Source: Emticicia fluvialis
GTDB taxonomy: Bacteria > Bacteroidota > Bacteroidia > Cytophagales > Spirosomataceae
Length of the DNA: 64,000 nucleotides
Assembly: GCF_024793945.1 (NCBI RefSeq)
Contig: NZ_JANUSD010000001.1
Location: 310,001 to 374,000, forward strand
Direction: 5' to 3'
The position numbers and the translations under genes were made by a program. The notes below the pieces were generated by a model. That model searched no databases, was not told the origin of the DNA, and saw only the letters and a program-made list of their open reading frames with translations. Numbering within the stretch: the first letter of the stretch is position 1; every line of letters starts with the position of its first letter. Shown here piece after piece: positions 1 through 8,421 of the stretch.

Positions 1-1
1 T

Positions 2-1213
2 GTGCGCGGAGTAGGAGCCAAGCCCTCTATTGAAGGCGGGGTAAAACTGAAAGAAGGAAGCGACATAACCGTTATTCTGCCTGATGACTCAATTGGTGAA
101 ACCGAAACTGATGGTGTGATTGAGTTTGTGAATATGAAAAATCCGGTTACTGAACTTCCGGCAGATACGTCAAAGGCTGCATCCAACTACGATTTTGCAT
201 CTGAAATGGCGCTGAATATTGAGGTAGACGACAAGTCTCAGCTTAATATCATCATAGATGAGGTTAACGGCGATAATCTGAAAATTAAAGGAAATGCCCA
301 GCTAAATACGGGTATAACCCCCGGTGGCGAATTTTATATATTTGGTTTGTACGAACTTTCTTCGGGGCAGTATGACCTTACGTTTCAGGTGTTGAAAAGA
401 CAATTTACCATAGAAAAAGGTAGTACTCTTTTGTGGACCGGCGACCCGATGAAAGCGCAGATTGATATAACAGCTGCTTACCCGATTGACGTGGAGCTTA
501 CCTCATTGAGCGACGAGGCCAAAAACTATGGTAAGGTTCCGGTTAAGGTTTTATTGAAAATGCAGGGTAGTTTGTCGAGCCCGAATATCAGCTTTGATAT
601 TGTACTTGATGACCGGAGAGCAACCGGCGACATGAAGAATTTTGTTGAAAACAATGCCGTCTTTTCAGCTTTCAGAGATGACCCGGTGGCCATGAACAAG
701 CAGGTTTTCTCGCTGCTGATTCTCAATCGTTTTTCAGGTGAACAATCTTCTGATTTCTTCTCGGGAATCAATGCTGAGGCGATGGCTCGCCAGAGTGTAA
801 GTAAAATCCTGACAGACCAGCTGAATGTACTGGCCGGAGACCTCATTAAAGGTGTAAAACTTGATTTCAACCTTAACTCCGATATCCTCACGGGGCAAAC
901 AGGTTCGGTGGTTGGTAACAGAACAGACCTGAACGTTGGTCTGAGCAAAGCCTTCCTTAACGACAGGCTGACGGTATCTGTCGGCAGAAATTTCCAGCTT
1001 GAAAACACCACAGGTATTCAGAAAAGCTCAACTGAAATTTTCGATAACATTGCCTTAAACTATGCGCTTACTAAAGACGGGCAGTATATGTTCAGGGCGT
1101 TTCGTAAAAATGAATTTTTTATTCTGGATGGATACGTTCAGGAAACCGGGGTAAGCTTTCTGATAACCTTAAGTTATGATCAATTAAAAGAATTATTGGG
1201 TAAAAAGAAATGA
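2..1213 (+). CDS. tamB: TamB-like translocation/assembly module protein, C-terminal part (5' end outside window)
   Basis: This is the 3' part of a TamB (DUF490) protein, cut by the left window edge; the frame is open from base 2 and the GTG there is not a real start. TamB proteins are inner-membrane-anchored periplasm-spanning beta-structures that work with an outer membrane Omp85 partner in lipid transport or outer membrane protein assembly. The 403 visible residues have the family's repetitive amphipathic beta pattern. They include the typical stretch around residues 110-150 (GLYELSSGQYDLTFQ, then KGSTLLWTGDP) that opens the conserved C-terminal domain. The stop overlaps the start of the next gene (tamL) by 4 bases (ATGA), which supports translational coupling and a joint function. 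Full-length members usually exceed 1,400 residues, so about two thirds is missing here. Confidence 0.88.
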   Translation: MRGVGAKPSIEGGVKLKEGSDITVILPDDSIGETETDGVIEFVNMKNPVTELPADTSKAASNYDFASEMALNIEVDDKSQLNIIIDEVNGDNLKIKGNAQLNTGITPGGEFYIFGLYELSSGQYDLTFQVLKRQFTIEKGSTLLWTGDPMKAQIDITAAYPIDVELTSLSDEAKNYGKVPVKVLLKMQGSLSSPNISFDIVLDDRRATGDMKNFVENNAVFSAFRDDPVAMNKQVFSLLILNRFSGEQSSDFFSGINAEAMARQSVSKILTDQLNVLAGDLIKGVKLDFNLNSDILTGQTGSVVGNRTDLNVGLSKAFLNDRLTVSVGRNFQLENTTGIQKSSTEIFDNIALNYALTKDGQYMFRAFRKNEFFILDGYVQETGVSFLITLSYDQLKELLGKKK

Positions 1214-3573
1214 AAAGAACAGCAATATATATACTAATTATAGTGGCAATTAGCTTATCTGGCTGTTCGGTTACCAAGCATATACCGCCAGGCGAAAGCC
1301 TTTACACCGGAGCCGAAATCAAAATTCAGGCCGATAGCCTGGTAAGCAGGTCTCAGATTAAGGAGGTGCGCAATCAGGCTTCTGAGCTGATACGGCCCAA
1401 GCCCAATAGTACACTCTTCGGGTTTCCTTACAAAGTTTGGTTTTATTATTTATTCGGCGAACCTAAAAAACAAAAGGGATTCAAGAATTTTATAAGAAAA
1501 AGATTCGGAGAAGCCCCGGTGCTGGCCAACAAAAGGTCGGTTACCACCAGTGCGGCTATTATTACCAGTATGGCAAACAATGAAGGGTACTTCAGGTCGT
1601 CTACAAGTGGCGAGCTGGTGGTAAAAGGGAAAAAAGCCAAAGGTGTGTACACGGTATTTCTTAAACCCCGATACTTTATTAACGAAACCCGCTTTCTTAT
1701 AAAAGACAGTAGTGTTTTTCAGAAAAACTTCAAGTTGGCTGCGACGCGTACCCTCCTGAGAAAAGGAGACCCCTACCGTTTTGAAGTAGTAAAGATGGAA
1801 CGCGAACGGGTTGACCAACTACTGAAACGCCGTGGTTTTTATTTTTTCAGACCAGACCACCTCATCATAAAAGTTGATACCAACCAGAGTAACCATCTGG
1901 TGAACCTGTATGTTGATTTGAAACCCACGGTTAACCAAACGTCAATCAAACAGTATCGTATCGGCAACATTTACGTCAATACAGACGCCACTGATTCGCT
2001 GAGTGCAGATTTTGAACAAAAAGGAGGAATTAAAATATCTGACGTACGCAGAACTTATAAACCCAGGGTTTTTAACGATGCCATCGGTTTTCGCTCCGGA
2101 ATGATATACAGTAGCATTGTACACGATGCCTCTTTGTCAAGACTGATTAACCTCCGTAACTTTAAATTTGTAAAGAACCGTTTTGAGTTGGTGCCCAGGT
2201 CTGACTCTGCGCTGATTGACGTGCATTATGAAATGACACCGATGCGAAAAAAGGCTTTGCGGTCTGAAGTAACCGGTTCATCAAAATCTAATGGTTTGGT
2301 TGGGTTTCAGTTTGGTTTGAACTGGTCTAACAAAAATATGTTCAGAGGCGCTGAGCTGCTTAACATTGGTGTAAATGCCGGTACAGATATACAGATAAGT
2401 GGCCGTAAAAATGATAATATCAATAGCTATAATAAATATAATGTAACACTCGATTTATCATTCCCCAGGTTTGTTCTCCCTTTTTACAGGGTTAACCCAA
2501 CAAGGAATCAGTCATTGCCAAAAACCAATCTTAATCTGGCGTATAACTGGCTGCAGCAAAGAGGATTGGCGCTGAATGACGACAGCACGACTTTTCCTTA
2601 TACCCAATATGTGCTTACGTCGGCCACCGCATCATGGGGTTATGAATGGAGGCCAAACCCGAGAGTGATACATACCTTAACGCCGTTTTCGGTCAATTTT
2701 CTTAAGCCACGTAACATCAGCCAGCTATTTGTTGAGAAAATCTTTGAAAGTAACAACCCGGCAGATTTACTTAGGTACGTAAGGGTGCTTGATACCCGCC
2801 TCATTCTTGGTGGCCAGTATACCGTTTCTTATACACCTCAGAGGCGAAACAGCAGGCATTATCTGAACTTATCGGGCGGTATTGATATTGCAGGTAATAT
2901 CGGGAGTCTGTTTGCAAAAAAAGGAGCAGACGCTACCTCACCTGCCTTATTGTTTGGCGTAGCTTACGAACAGTATACACGCTTTGATGGAGAAGTAAGG
3001 TATTATTATGATATTTCGCCGAGCTTGCGTCTTGCCAACAGAATTGTGCTGGGTTATGGTATTCCTTACGGAAACTCAAAACAACTGCCACAGATTAAGC
3101 AATATTTTGTGGGGGGTAGCAATAGTATGAGGGCATTCAGGGCACGTTCGATTGGCCCGGGTCTTTATCGTGCCGACTCAGTTACGGTTTCCATTTTTGG
3201 TTATTCGTCGTATGGAGATATAAAAATGGAAGGCAACACAGAGCTACGTTACAAGGCTACCAATTATATTAATCTGGCTGCTTTTTTAGATGTCGGCAAC
3301 GTGTGGATGAAGAAGGTTGACCCGATGGTTTCGGAATATGATGTTTCTTCTGAGTTTTCAAAGGATTTTTATAAACAACTGGCCGTAGGAGGGGGGATAG
3401 GCCTTCGGCTGGATTTCAGCTACATAAAACTGCGGTTTGACCTGGCCACACCGTTCAGAAAACCCTGGCTGCCTGACGGCGAGCGATGGGTATTAAAAGA
3501 AATTGATTTTTCAAGGAAAGCCTGGCGACAGGAGAACCTTATTCTGAATATCGCTGTCGACTACCCCTTCTGA
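1210..3573 (+). CDS. tamL: TamL: lipoprotein Omp85/BamA-TamA family outer membrane barrel
   Basis: Outer membrane barrel of the Omp85 superfamily with an N-terminal lipoprotein signal: hydrophobic residues 4-18, then the lipobox LSGC with Cys19. This lipid-anchored form (TamL) is characteristic of Bacteroidota and replaces TamA. Residues about 25-330 would hold POTRA-like domains. From about 380 the sequence alternates as a 16-strand surface-antigen (D15) barrel, with a conserved GGSNSMRAFR-type element near residue 640 matching the VRGY/F-like motif of barrel strand 12-13. The chain ends in Phe, as expected for a BAM substrate. At 787 residues it is family-sized. It overlaps tamB by 4 bases and ends at a strong bidirectional terminator. 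Likely job: with TamB, lipid or protein delivery to the outer membrane. The family call is firm; the subfamily name rests on the lipobox and the tamB neighbour. Confidence 0.85.
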   Translation: MKRTAIYILIIVAISLSGCSVTKHIPPGESLYTGAEIKIQADSLVSRSQIKEVRNQASELIRPKPNSTLFGFPYKVWFYYLFGEPKKQKGFKNFIRKRFGEAPVLANKRSVTTSAAIITSMANNEGYFRSSTSGELVVKGKKAKGVYTVFLKPRYFINETRFLIKDSSVFQKNFKLAATRTLLRKGDPYRFEVVKMERERVDQLLKRRGFYFFRPDHLIIKVDTNQSNHLVNLYVDLKPTVNQTSIKQYRIGNIYVNTDATDSLSADFEQKGGIKISDVRRTYKPRVFNDAIGFRSGMIYSSIVHDASLSRLINLRNFKFVKNRFELVPRSDSALIDVHYEMTPMRKKALRSEVTGSSKSNGLVGFQFGLNWSNKNMFRGAELLNIGVNAGTDIQISGRKNDNINSYNKYNVTLDLSFPRFVLPFYRVNPTRNQSLPKTNLNLAYNWLQQRGLALNDDSTTFPYTQYVLTSATASWGYEWRPNPRVIHTLTPFSVNFLKPRNISQLFVEKIFESNNPADLLRYVRVLDTRLILGGQYTVSYTPQRRNSRHYLNLSGGIDIAGNIGSLFAKKGADATSPALLFGVAYEQYTRFDGEVRYYYDISPSLRLANRIVLGYGIPYGNSKQLPQIKQYFVGGSNSMRAFRARSIGPGLYRADSVTVSIFGYSSYGDIKMEGNTELRYKATNYINLAAFLDVGNVWMKKVDPMVSEYDVSSEFSKDFYKQLAVGGGIGLRLDFSYIKLRFDLATPFRKPWLPDGERWVLKEIDFSRKAWRQENLILNIAVDYPF

Positions 3574-3593
3574 CAGAACAAAAACGAACGCAT

Positions 3594-3629
3594 AAAAGGG
3601 TGTACCTCAAAAAGAAGTACACCCTTTTT
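3594..3629. terminator. Bidirectional intrinsic terminator between tamL and rpoZ
   Basis: Perfect 12-bp inverted repeat AAAAGGGTGTAC / GTACACCCTTTT with an 11-base loop. It is A-rich on one flank and T-rich on the other, so it can stop transcription from both converging genes. Confidence 0.85.
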
Positions 3630-3649
3630 ATTTCTGAAATACAAAGTTA

Positions 3650-3955
3650 TTATTCTTCGTCTTTTACACGAAACTCTACTCTGTCTTCAGCAAATTCGTC
3701 AAGCGCTATTGAAGTTGGCTTTGGCTGACGCTCATAGAATCTTGAGATTTCTATTTGCTCACGGTTTTCGAAAATTTCTTCAAGGTTATCGATATTCGAA
3801 GCAAACTCCGCCAGTTTCTGTGTCAATTCTTCTTTTGTCTTTACAGCCACCTGTTTCGCACGTTGCGAAACAATGAATACAGACTCATAAACATTGCCTG
3901 TTTTTGCAGCAAGTTTATCTACGTCTCTGGTTACTATTGAAGGATTTACTGCCAT
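3650..3955 (-). CDS. rpoZ: DNA-directed RNA polymerase omega subunit (Rpb6 family)
   Basis: A 101-residue protein matching the diverged omega subunit of Bacteroidota. It has an N-terminal Ser-Ile-Val-Thr-Arg-Asp segment, the helix TGNVYESVFIVSQRAKQV (residues 20-37) that carries the omega/Rpb6 core, then KEELTQKLAEF and an acidic tail. Omega assists assembly of the beta-prime subunit. It lies just downstream of bamD on the same strand (86 bases), the arrangement usual in this phylum. A compact hairpin plus T-run sits immediately before its ATG (3964-3982), so read-through from bamD may be attenuated or its ribosome access controlled. The coaBC gene that often follows in relatives is absent; tamL converges instead. 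Confidence 0.85.
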   Translation of the reverse strand: MAVNPSIVTRDVDKLAAKTGNVYESVFIVSQRAKQVAVKTKEELTQKLAEFASNIDNLEEIFENREQIEISRFYERQPKPTSIALDEFAEDRVEFRVKDEE

Positions 3956-3963
3956 AATATAAA

Positions 3964-3982
3964 AACCCCTGCCTCTGAGGGG
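3964..3982 (-). terminator. Terminator/attenuator-like hairpin directly upstream of rpoZ
   Basis: On the minus strand, ACCCCT-(7)-AGGGGT is followed by TTTT and an AT-rich stretch, with the hairpin ending 8 bases before the rpoZ ATG. It could terminate bamD transcripts or, if read through, shape the rpoZ ribosome binding region. Confidence 0.55.
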
Positions 3983-4041
3983 TGCTTGATTTTGTGTAAT
4001 GATATAAGATAAGAATGCCTTTTGAGGCCCCGGGCAATGCC

Positions 4042-4941
4042 TTATCCTTTTTTTGCAGTTTCTGCCTTCTGGGCTTCAGCTGCCTGTTTAGCTTTCAGTT
4101 CTTTTATTTCCTGCTCAATTTTAGCAATGCGCTCCAGTTCTTTATTAGCTCCGTCATACGCTTTTTGCGCCTGCTTCATATACTTGCTTTTAGGATACGC
4201 ATCTATAAATTCTTCATAGAATTTAAGTACATCCAGAAAACGTTCTTTTTGTTTGTTTTCAAAACTTACCACAGCCAATTCATATTGAGACTGCACTTTC
4301 AGAAAGGCCAGTTCTTCGTTATACTCAGAGTCAGGGAAATCTCTCTGAAAATTATCAATAGCTACAACCGCCGCTTTAAAATTAGCAATTGTTACACCAC
4401 TGGTTTTATAATAGAGTTTTGCCTTCTCATAGGCTTTTTCTTCCAGCCTGTGTCTGAGGTCAATCAGGTTCTGATTGGCGCTTTCGGCATATTTACTGCC
4501 CGGAAAACTATTGATAAACGTTTGAAGGGCATCAATAGCCGTAAGGGTGTTGGTCTGGTCAAGGTTGAAGTTCGGCGAATCTTTGTACATCGAAAAGGCG
4601 TACATATAAAAAGCTTCTTCTGCAAGCGGGCTATTGGCATAAGTTGAGTAAAAACTCTTGAACAAATAAGAGCTCATACTATACTGCTTCTGCTGATACT
4701 GCGAATAAGCATTAAAAAACTGCGCCTGTTCCGCCAGTGAATCTCCCTTCAACAACGGTATTATCTCTTCAAAAAGTAAACCGGCTTTATAATAGTCTCC
4801 CTTTTTGTAGTATTGGTTAGCCGCTTTGTATTTTTCTTCGGTTGTACCTTTTTTCTGTAACCGGGCAAACTTGGCCGAGCACGCTGAAGATAATACAATT
4901 ACGACAAATAAAAGGGCGGTATATGGTCTTTTCAAAAACAT
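4042..4941 (-). CDS. bamD: BamD: outer membrane protein assembly lipoprotein
   Basis: A 299-residue lipoprotein: signal residues 5-19, lipobox SSAC with Cys21. The mature part is built from tandem helical TPR units: YKAANQYYKKGDYYKAGLLF (about residues 39-58), then repeats to about residue 245 with the BamD-typical FPGSKYAESA and FPDSEYNEEL inter-repeat motifs. The C-terminal tail (residues 255-299) is a Lys/Glu/Ala-rich predicted coiled coil. BamD scaffolds BamA during insertion of barrel proteins into the outer membrane. A TATCTTTG promoter box lies 6 bases before the start, implying a very short 5' leader. It is followed by rpoZ on the same strand. Confidence 0.88.
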   Translation of the reverse strand: MFLKRPYTALLFVVIVLSSACSAKFARLQKKGTTEEKYKAANQYYKKGDYYKAGLLFEEIIPLLKGDSLAEQAQFFNAYSQYQQKQYSMSSYLFKSFYSTYANSPLAEEAFYMYAFSMYKDSPNFNLDQTNTLTAIDALQTFINSFPGSKYAESANQNLIDLRHRLEEKAYEKAKLYYKTSGVTIANFKAAVVAIDNFQRDFPDSEYNEELAFLKVQSQYELAVVSFENKQKERFLDVLKFYEEFIDAYPKSKYMKQAQKAYDGANKELERIAKIEQEIKELKAKQAAEAQKAETAKKG

Positions 4942-4946
4942 GGGTG

Positions 4947-4954
4947 CAAAGATA
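4947..4954 (-). promoter_or_regulatory. Bacteroidota -7 promoter box (TATCTTTG) for bamD
   Basis: Matches TAnnTTTG on the minus strand. It is only 6 bases from the ATG, so the transcript would be nearly leaderless. No clear -33 element was identified. Confidence 0.45.
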
Positions 4955-5013
4955 ATAAAAATTGTATGCTTTCAGAACGAAAAATCAAGCATAATTATTT
5001 TTATCACAGCCAA

Positions 5014-6306
5014 TTAAGCCATAACTTCTTTCAGGCTGGCTTCGTTGGCCTCAAGAATAGCGCTCACATGGGCGTCAGTCAGGGCTGTTGATAAGAAAAG
5101 CGCTTCATACTGAGACGGCGCCAGATAAATGCCTCTGTTAAGCATGGCATGAAAATACCTGCCGAAGCGAGGGATATCTGAGGTTTTAGCCGACTCAAAA
5201 TCAACCACAGGCTGGTCGGTAAAAAACAGGCTGTACATAGAGCCAATGTGGTTAATCTGGTAGTTTAAGCCAAGCTTTTTAAGTATTTCTTTAATACCCC
5301 CAACAATTTTACTACCGGTGTTTTCCAGTTGTGTGTAAACTTCAGGGTGTTCGTTCAGGTAAGTAAGCATGGTGTAACCAGCAGCCATGGCTATGGGGTT
5401 GCCCGACAAAGTGCCTGCCTGATACACAGGGCCTTGCGGAGATACACAGTCCATGATTTCCTTGCGGCCACCGTAAGCCCCTACCGGCATACCCCCGCCA
5501 ATTATTTTGCCCAGGGTAGTCAGGTCTGGTTTGATATTGAAACGCTCTTGCGCACCTCCTTTGGCTAAACGGAAGCCTGTCATTACCTCATCAAAAATCA
5601 ATACAATGCCTTCTTTGGTACACAGGTCTCTCAAGCCCTGCAAAAAGCCCTCTTTAGGTAACACACAACCCATGTTTCCTACAACCGGTTCCAGTATCAG
5701 CGCGGCCACCTGATTCTTATTGGCATCTACTAATTGCTGCACGGCTTCCAGATTATTAAATGGAGCCGTAAGGGTATCATTAGCCACACCTTTGGTTACA
5801 CCCGGGCTGTCTGGTACACCCATGGTTACAGCACCGCTGCCTGCGGCAATCAGAAAAGAGTCGCCGTGTCCATGATAACAACCTTCAAATTTGATGATTT
5901 TATCTCTACCTGTAAAGCCTCTTGCCACCCGGATAGCCGCCATAGTAGCTTCAGTACCCGAGTTAACCATGCGTACTTTTTCAATAGAAGGCACCATATC
6001 AATAATCAGTTCGGCCATTTCTACCTCGCGGCGGGTGGGTGCGCCAAACGAAAATGAGTTTTTGATGGCTTCGCGCACGGCTTCTTCAACCGGCTCATAG
6101 GCATGGCCGAGAATCATAGGCCCCCATGAGTTGATTAATTCAATATATTGATTGTCGTCTTCGTCATAGATGTAGGCGCCTTTGGCTTTTTTTACAAAAA
6201 TAGGATTACCACCTACCGATTTAAAGGCTCTTACAGGAGAGTTAACTCCACCGGGAATAAAATTTTTAGCTCTGGCAAAAAGTGCCTCGCTTGTATGGGT
6301 TATCAT
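5014..6306 (-). CDS. hemL: Glutamate-1-semialdehyde 2,1-aminomutase
   Basis: PLP-dependent class III aminotransferase-fold enzyme that converts glutamate-1-semialdehyde to 5-aminolevulinate, the committed precursor of haem and other tetrapyrroles by the C5 pathway. Its 430 residues are the normal family length. Recognisable landmarks are the N-terminal FIPGGVNSPVRAFKSVGG (residues 16-33), NSGTEATMAAIR (115-126), the YHGHGDSFL segment (144-152) and the PLP-binding lysine K267 in TLGKIIGGGMPVGAYGG. It stands alone on the minus strand, 172 bases from the Lrp-family gene upstream. No other hem gene is in the window. Confidence 0.95.
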   Translation of the reverse strand: MITHTSEALFARAKNFIPGGVNSPVRAFKSVGGNPIFVKKAKGAYIYDEDDNQYIELINSWGPMILGHAYEPVEEAVREAIKNSFSFGAPTRREVEMAELIIDMVPSIEKVRMVNSGTEATMAAIRVARGFTGRDKIIKFEGCYHGHGDSFLIAAGSGAVTMGVPDSPGVTKGVANDTLTAPFNNLEAVQQLVDANKNQVAALILEPVVGNMGCVLPKEGFLQGLRDLCTKEGIVLIFDEVMTGFRLAKGGAQERFNIKPDLTTLGKIIGGGMPVGAYGGRKEIMDCVSPQGPVYQAGTLSGNPIAMAAGYTMLTYLNEHPEVYTQLENTGSKIVGGIKEILKKLGLNYQINHIGSMYSLFFTDQPVVDFESAKTSDIPRFGRYFHAMLNRGIYLAPSQYEALFLSTALTDAHVSAILEANEASLKEVMA

Positions 6307-6479
6307 TAGCCGATTTATTTTAATTCAAGTTGGGTACAAAGGTCGTTAAGAAATGGATATGAAGAAAGTTTTTTGCAATTTTGGTAATCTTAACTGCTAC
6401 GTCTTGGGCTGACCAGGGTTTACTTCACTACAAATATGCATGCTTTCTTTTATCAGTACTCTGCAATTTTTTATAACAT

Positions 6480-6935
6480 TTATATCGGCAGCACCGTAGT
6501 ACTCTTCACCTCCGACATTACAAAAAAACTATGGATGAGCGATACACTGGGTAGCACTGATAACTTCTGCTGGTGAAACTGGTGATAGCTTTCCATGTCT
6601 GGCACTACAATTTTCAGCAGGTAATCGAAACTGCCGGAAACGAAATCGCAACTGGTTACTTCGGGCAGGTCAAGTATTGACTGATTGAAATCTTCAGACG
6701 TATCATGCGTTTGTTTGATGAGCGTTACCTGGCAATAGACGGTCAGGTGCTTGCCCAGTTTCTTTTTATTGAGTATTGATACGTATTTTTCAATGATACC
6801 TTCCTGTTCCATACGCTTAATGCGGTCATGCACGGGCGTAAGCGATAGGTTTATCTGGCGGGCTATCTCTTTAAAAGTAAGGTGGGCGTTCCCTTGCAAT
6901 AGCCTCAATATCTTTCTGTCGGTTTCGTCTATCAT
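6480..6935 (-). CDS. Lrp/AsnC family transcriptional regulator
   Basis: A 151-residue feast/famine regulator. Residues 1-60 form the AsnC-type winged helix-turn-helix (MIDETDRKILRLLQ, then TFKEIARQINLSLTPVHDRIKRM). Residues 65-145 form the RAM ligand-binding and oligomerisation domain. It is transcribed divergently from alanine dehydrogenase with 292 bases between the starts. Lrp-type proteins commonly control ald in response to alanine or leucine, so it probably acts on the shared intergenic region and on its own promoter. The specific effector cannot be read from the sequence. Confidence 0.9.
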   Translation of the reverse strand: MIDETDRKILRLLQGNAHLTFKEIARQINLSLTPVHDRIKRMEQEGIIEKYVSILNKKKLGKHLTVYCQVTLIKQTHDTSEDFNQSILDLPEVTSCDFVSGSFDYLLKIVVPDMESYHQFHQQKLSVLPSVSLIHSFFVMSEVKSTTVLPI

Positions 6936-7115
6936 GGTGTTTATATTGCGTTTGTTTCAATTTCTTTTTTCCGGTTTAAAAACAAGTTGCCGAAAATTTT
7001 TCTTTCAGCTTATGAAATTCCTTATCGGTAAAAGAAGAAATTTATGTAAATATAGTCAATGAAAGAATTAATTTCTTATTTTTTGTTAATTAGAAAAAAT
7101 ATTTTCTTCGTTTGC

Positions 7116-7123
7116 TAACTTTG
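7116..7123 (+). promoter_or_regulatory. -7 promoter box (TAACTTTG) upstream of ald
   Basis: Exact TAnnTTTG match about 105 bases before the ald start, in the AT-rich Lrp/ald intergenic region. It leaves a leader long enough for regulator binding. The -33 element is unclear. Confidence 0.5.
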
Positions 7124-7227
7124 TTGTGCAATTACACTTCATCAAGAAAGAAAAAACAACCAATAACGCTACAGGTACTTACCTTGTAACTTTATTGAAC
7201 ACTTCATCAACAAACTTTTCATAGAGA

Positions 7228-8340
7228 ATGATAATCGGGGTACCAAAGGAAATTAAAAACAACGAGAACAGAGTTGCACTTACACCAGCAGGCGTAGCAG
7301 AATTTAAAAAACACGGGCACACAGTATATGTGCAGTCAACGGCAGGCGAAGGCAGCGGTTTTTCTGACGAAGAATACACCAAAGCCGGTGCCACATTGCT
7401 TCCAACTATTGAAGAGGTGTATGGCATTGCCGAAATGATTGTGAAGGTGAAAGAGCCTATTGCTTCAGAGTATAACCTTATCAAAAAAGATCAGCTGCTA
7501 TTTACTTATTTCCATTTTGCGTCTTCAGAAGAACTGACTCATGCCATGATTAAACAACAGGCGGTGTGTCTGGCTTATGAAACGGTAGAAAAAGCAGACA
7601 GAAGCCTGCCTTTGTTGGTGCCGATGTCTGAAGTTGCGGGCCGTATGGCTATTCAGGAAGGAGCCAAATATCTGGAGAAACCATTAAAAGGTAAAGGAAT
7701 ATTGTTAGGGGGTGTACCGGGTGTTCCACCGGCCAAAGTATTGGTTTTAGGTGGTGGTATAGTTGGTACACAGGCAGCCAAAATGGCCGCAGGCCTTGGC
7801 GCAAGAGTAGTGATAATGGATGTGAGCCTGCCGCGTTTAAGATATCTGTCAGACATAATGCCGCAGAACGTGGTAACCATTATGTCTAACGAATACAATA
7901 TCCGTGAAGCTATCCGCGAAGCAGATTTAATAGTTGGCGCAGTTTTGATACCGGGTGCTAAAGCGCCTCATCTCATTACCAGAGATATGCTTAAAACCAT
8001 GCGCGCAGGTACTGTTGTGGTTGACGTAGCCGTTGACCAGGGCGGTTGTATAGAAACCTGTACACCAACCACGCATGAGAACCCGACGTTCATTATTGAT
8101 GATGTTGTACATTACTGTGTGGCCAACATGCCGGGTGCGGTGCCATATACATCAACTTTGGCTTTAACAAACGCAACCTTACCATACGCCATTCAGCTGG
8201 CTAATAAAGGCTGGAAAAAAGCATGTACCGAAAATGATGAATTAAAGAAAGGACTTAACGTTGTAAACGGAAAAGTGGTTTACAAGGGTGTTGCCGATGC
8301 GTGGGGACTGGAATTTGAAGAGGTTGCAACAGTTTTGTAA
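7228..8340 (+). CDS. ald: Alanine dehydrogenase
   Basis: NAD-dependent L-alanine dehydrogenase (alanine + NAD to pyruvate + NH3 + NADH), 370 residues as in the family. Residues 1-20 carry the signature IGVPKEIKNNENRVALTP with substrate-binding R15. K75 lies in VKVKEP and the catalytic His is H96 in FTYFHFASSEE. The NAD-binding Rossmann motif is VLVLGGGIVGTQAAKMAAGLGA (about 171-192). The C-terminal NMPGAVPYTSTLALTNATLPY stretch is diagnostic. It is divergent from the Lrp-family regulator and followed by a strong terminator, so it is monocistronic. Confidence 0.96.
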   Translation: MIIGVPKEIKNNENRVALTPAGVAEFKKHGHTVYVQSTAGEGSGFSDEEYTKAGATLLPTIEEVYGIAEMIVKVKEPIASEYNLIKKDQLLFTYFHFASSEELTHAMIKQQAVCLAYETVEKADRSLPLLVPMSEVAGRMAIQEGAKYLEKPLKGKGILLGGVPGVPPAKVLVLGGGIVGTQAAKMAAGLGARVVIMDVSLPRLRYLSDIMPQNVVTIMSNEYNIREAIREADLIVGAVLIPGAKAPHLITRDMLKTMRAGTVVVDVAVDQGGCIETCTPTTHENPTFIIDDVVHYCVANMPGAVPYTSTLALTNATLPYAIQLANKGWKKACTENDELKKGLNVVNGKVVYKGVADAWGLEFEEVATVL

Positions 8341-8366
8341 GATAACGATTGTTTTGTGCCATAAAG

Positions 8367-8395
8367 CCTCTTCCCTTTAGGAAGAGGTTTTTTTT
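8367..8395 (+). terminator. Intrinsic terminator of ald
   Basis: CCTCTTCC-CTTTA-GGAAGAGG followed by eight T residues, 26 bases after the ald stop codon. Confidence 0.9.
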
Positions 8396-8421
8396 ATGTC
8401 TAAAAAAATGCAATTTGCAGC

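Noticed and set aside
4015..4647. 210-codon open frame opposite bamD
   Set aside because: Antisense shadow of bamD; Phe/Leu-rich composition mirrors Lys/Glu-rich coding sequence.
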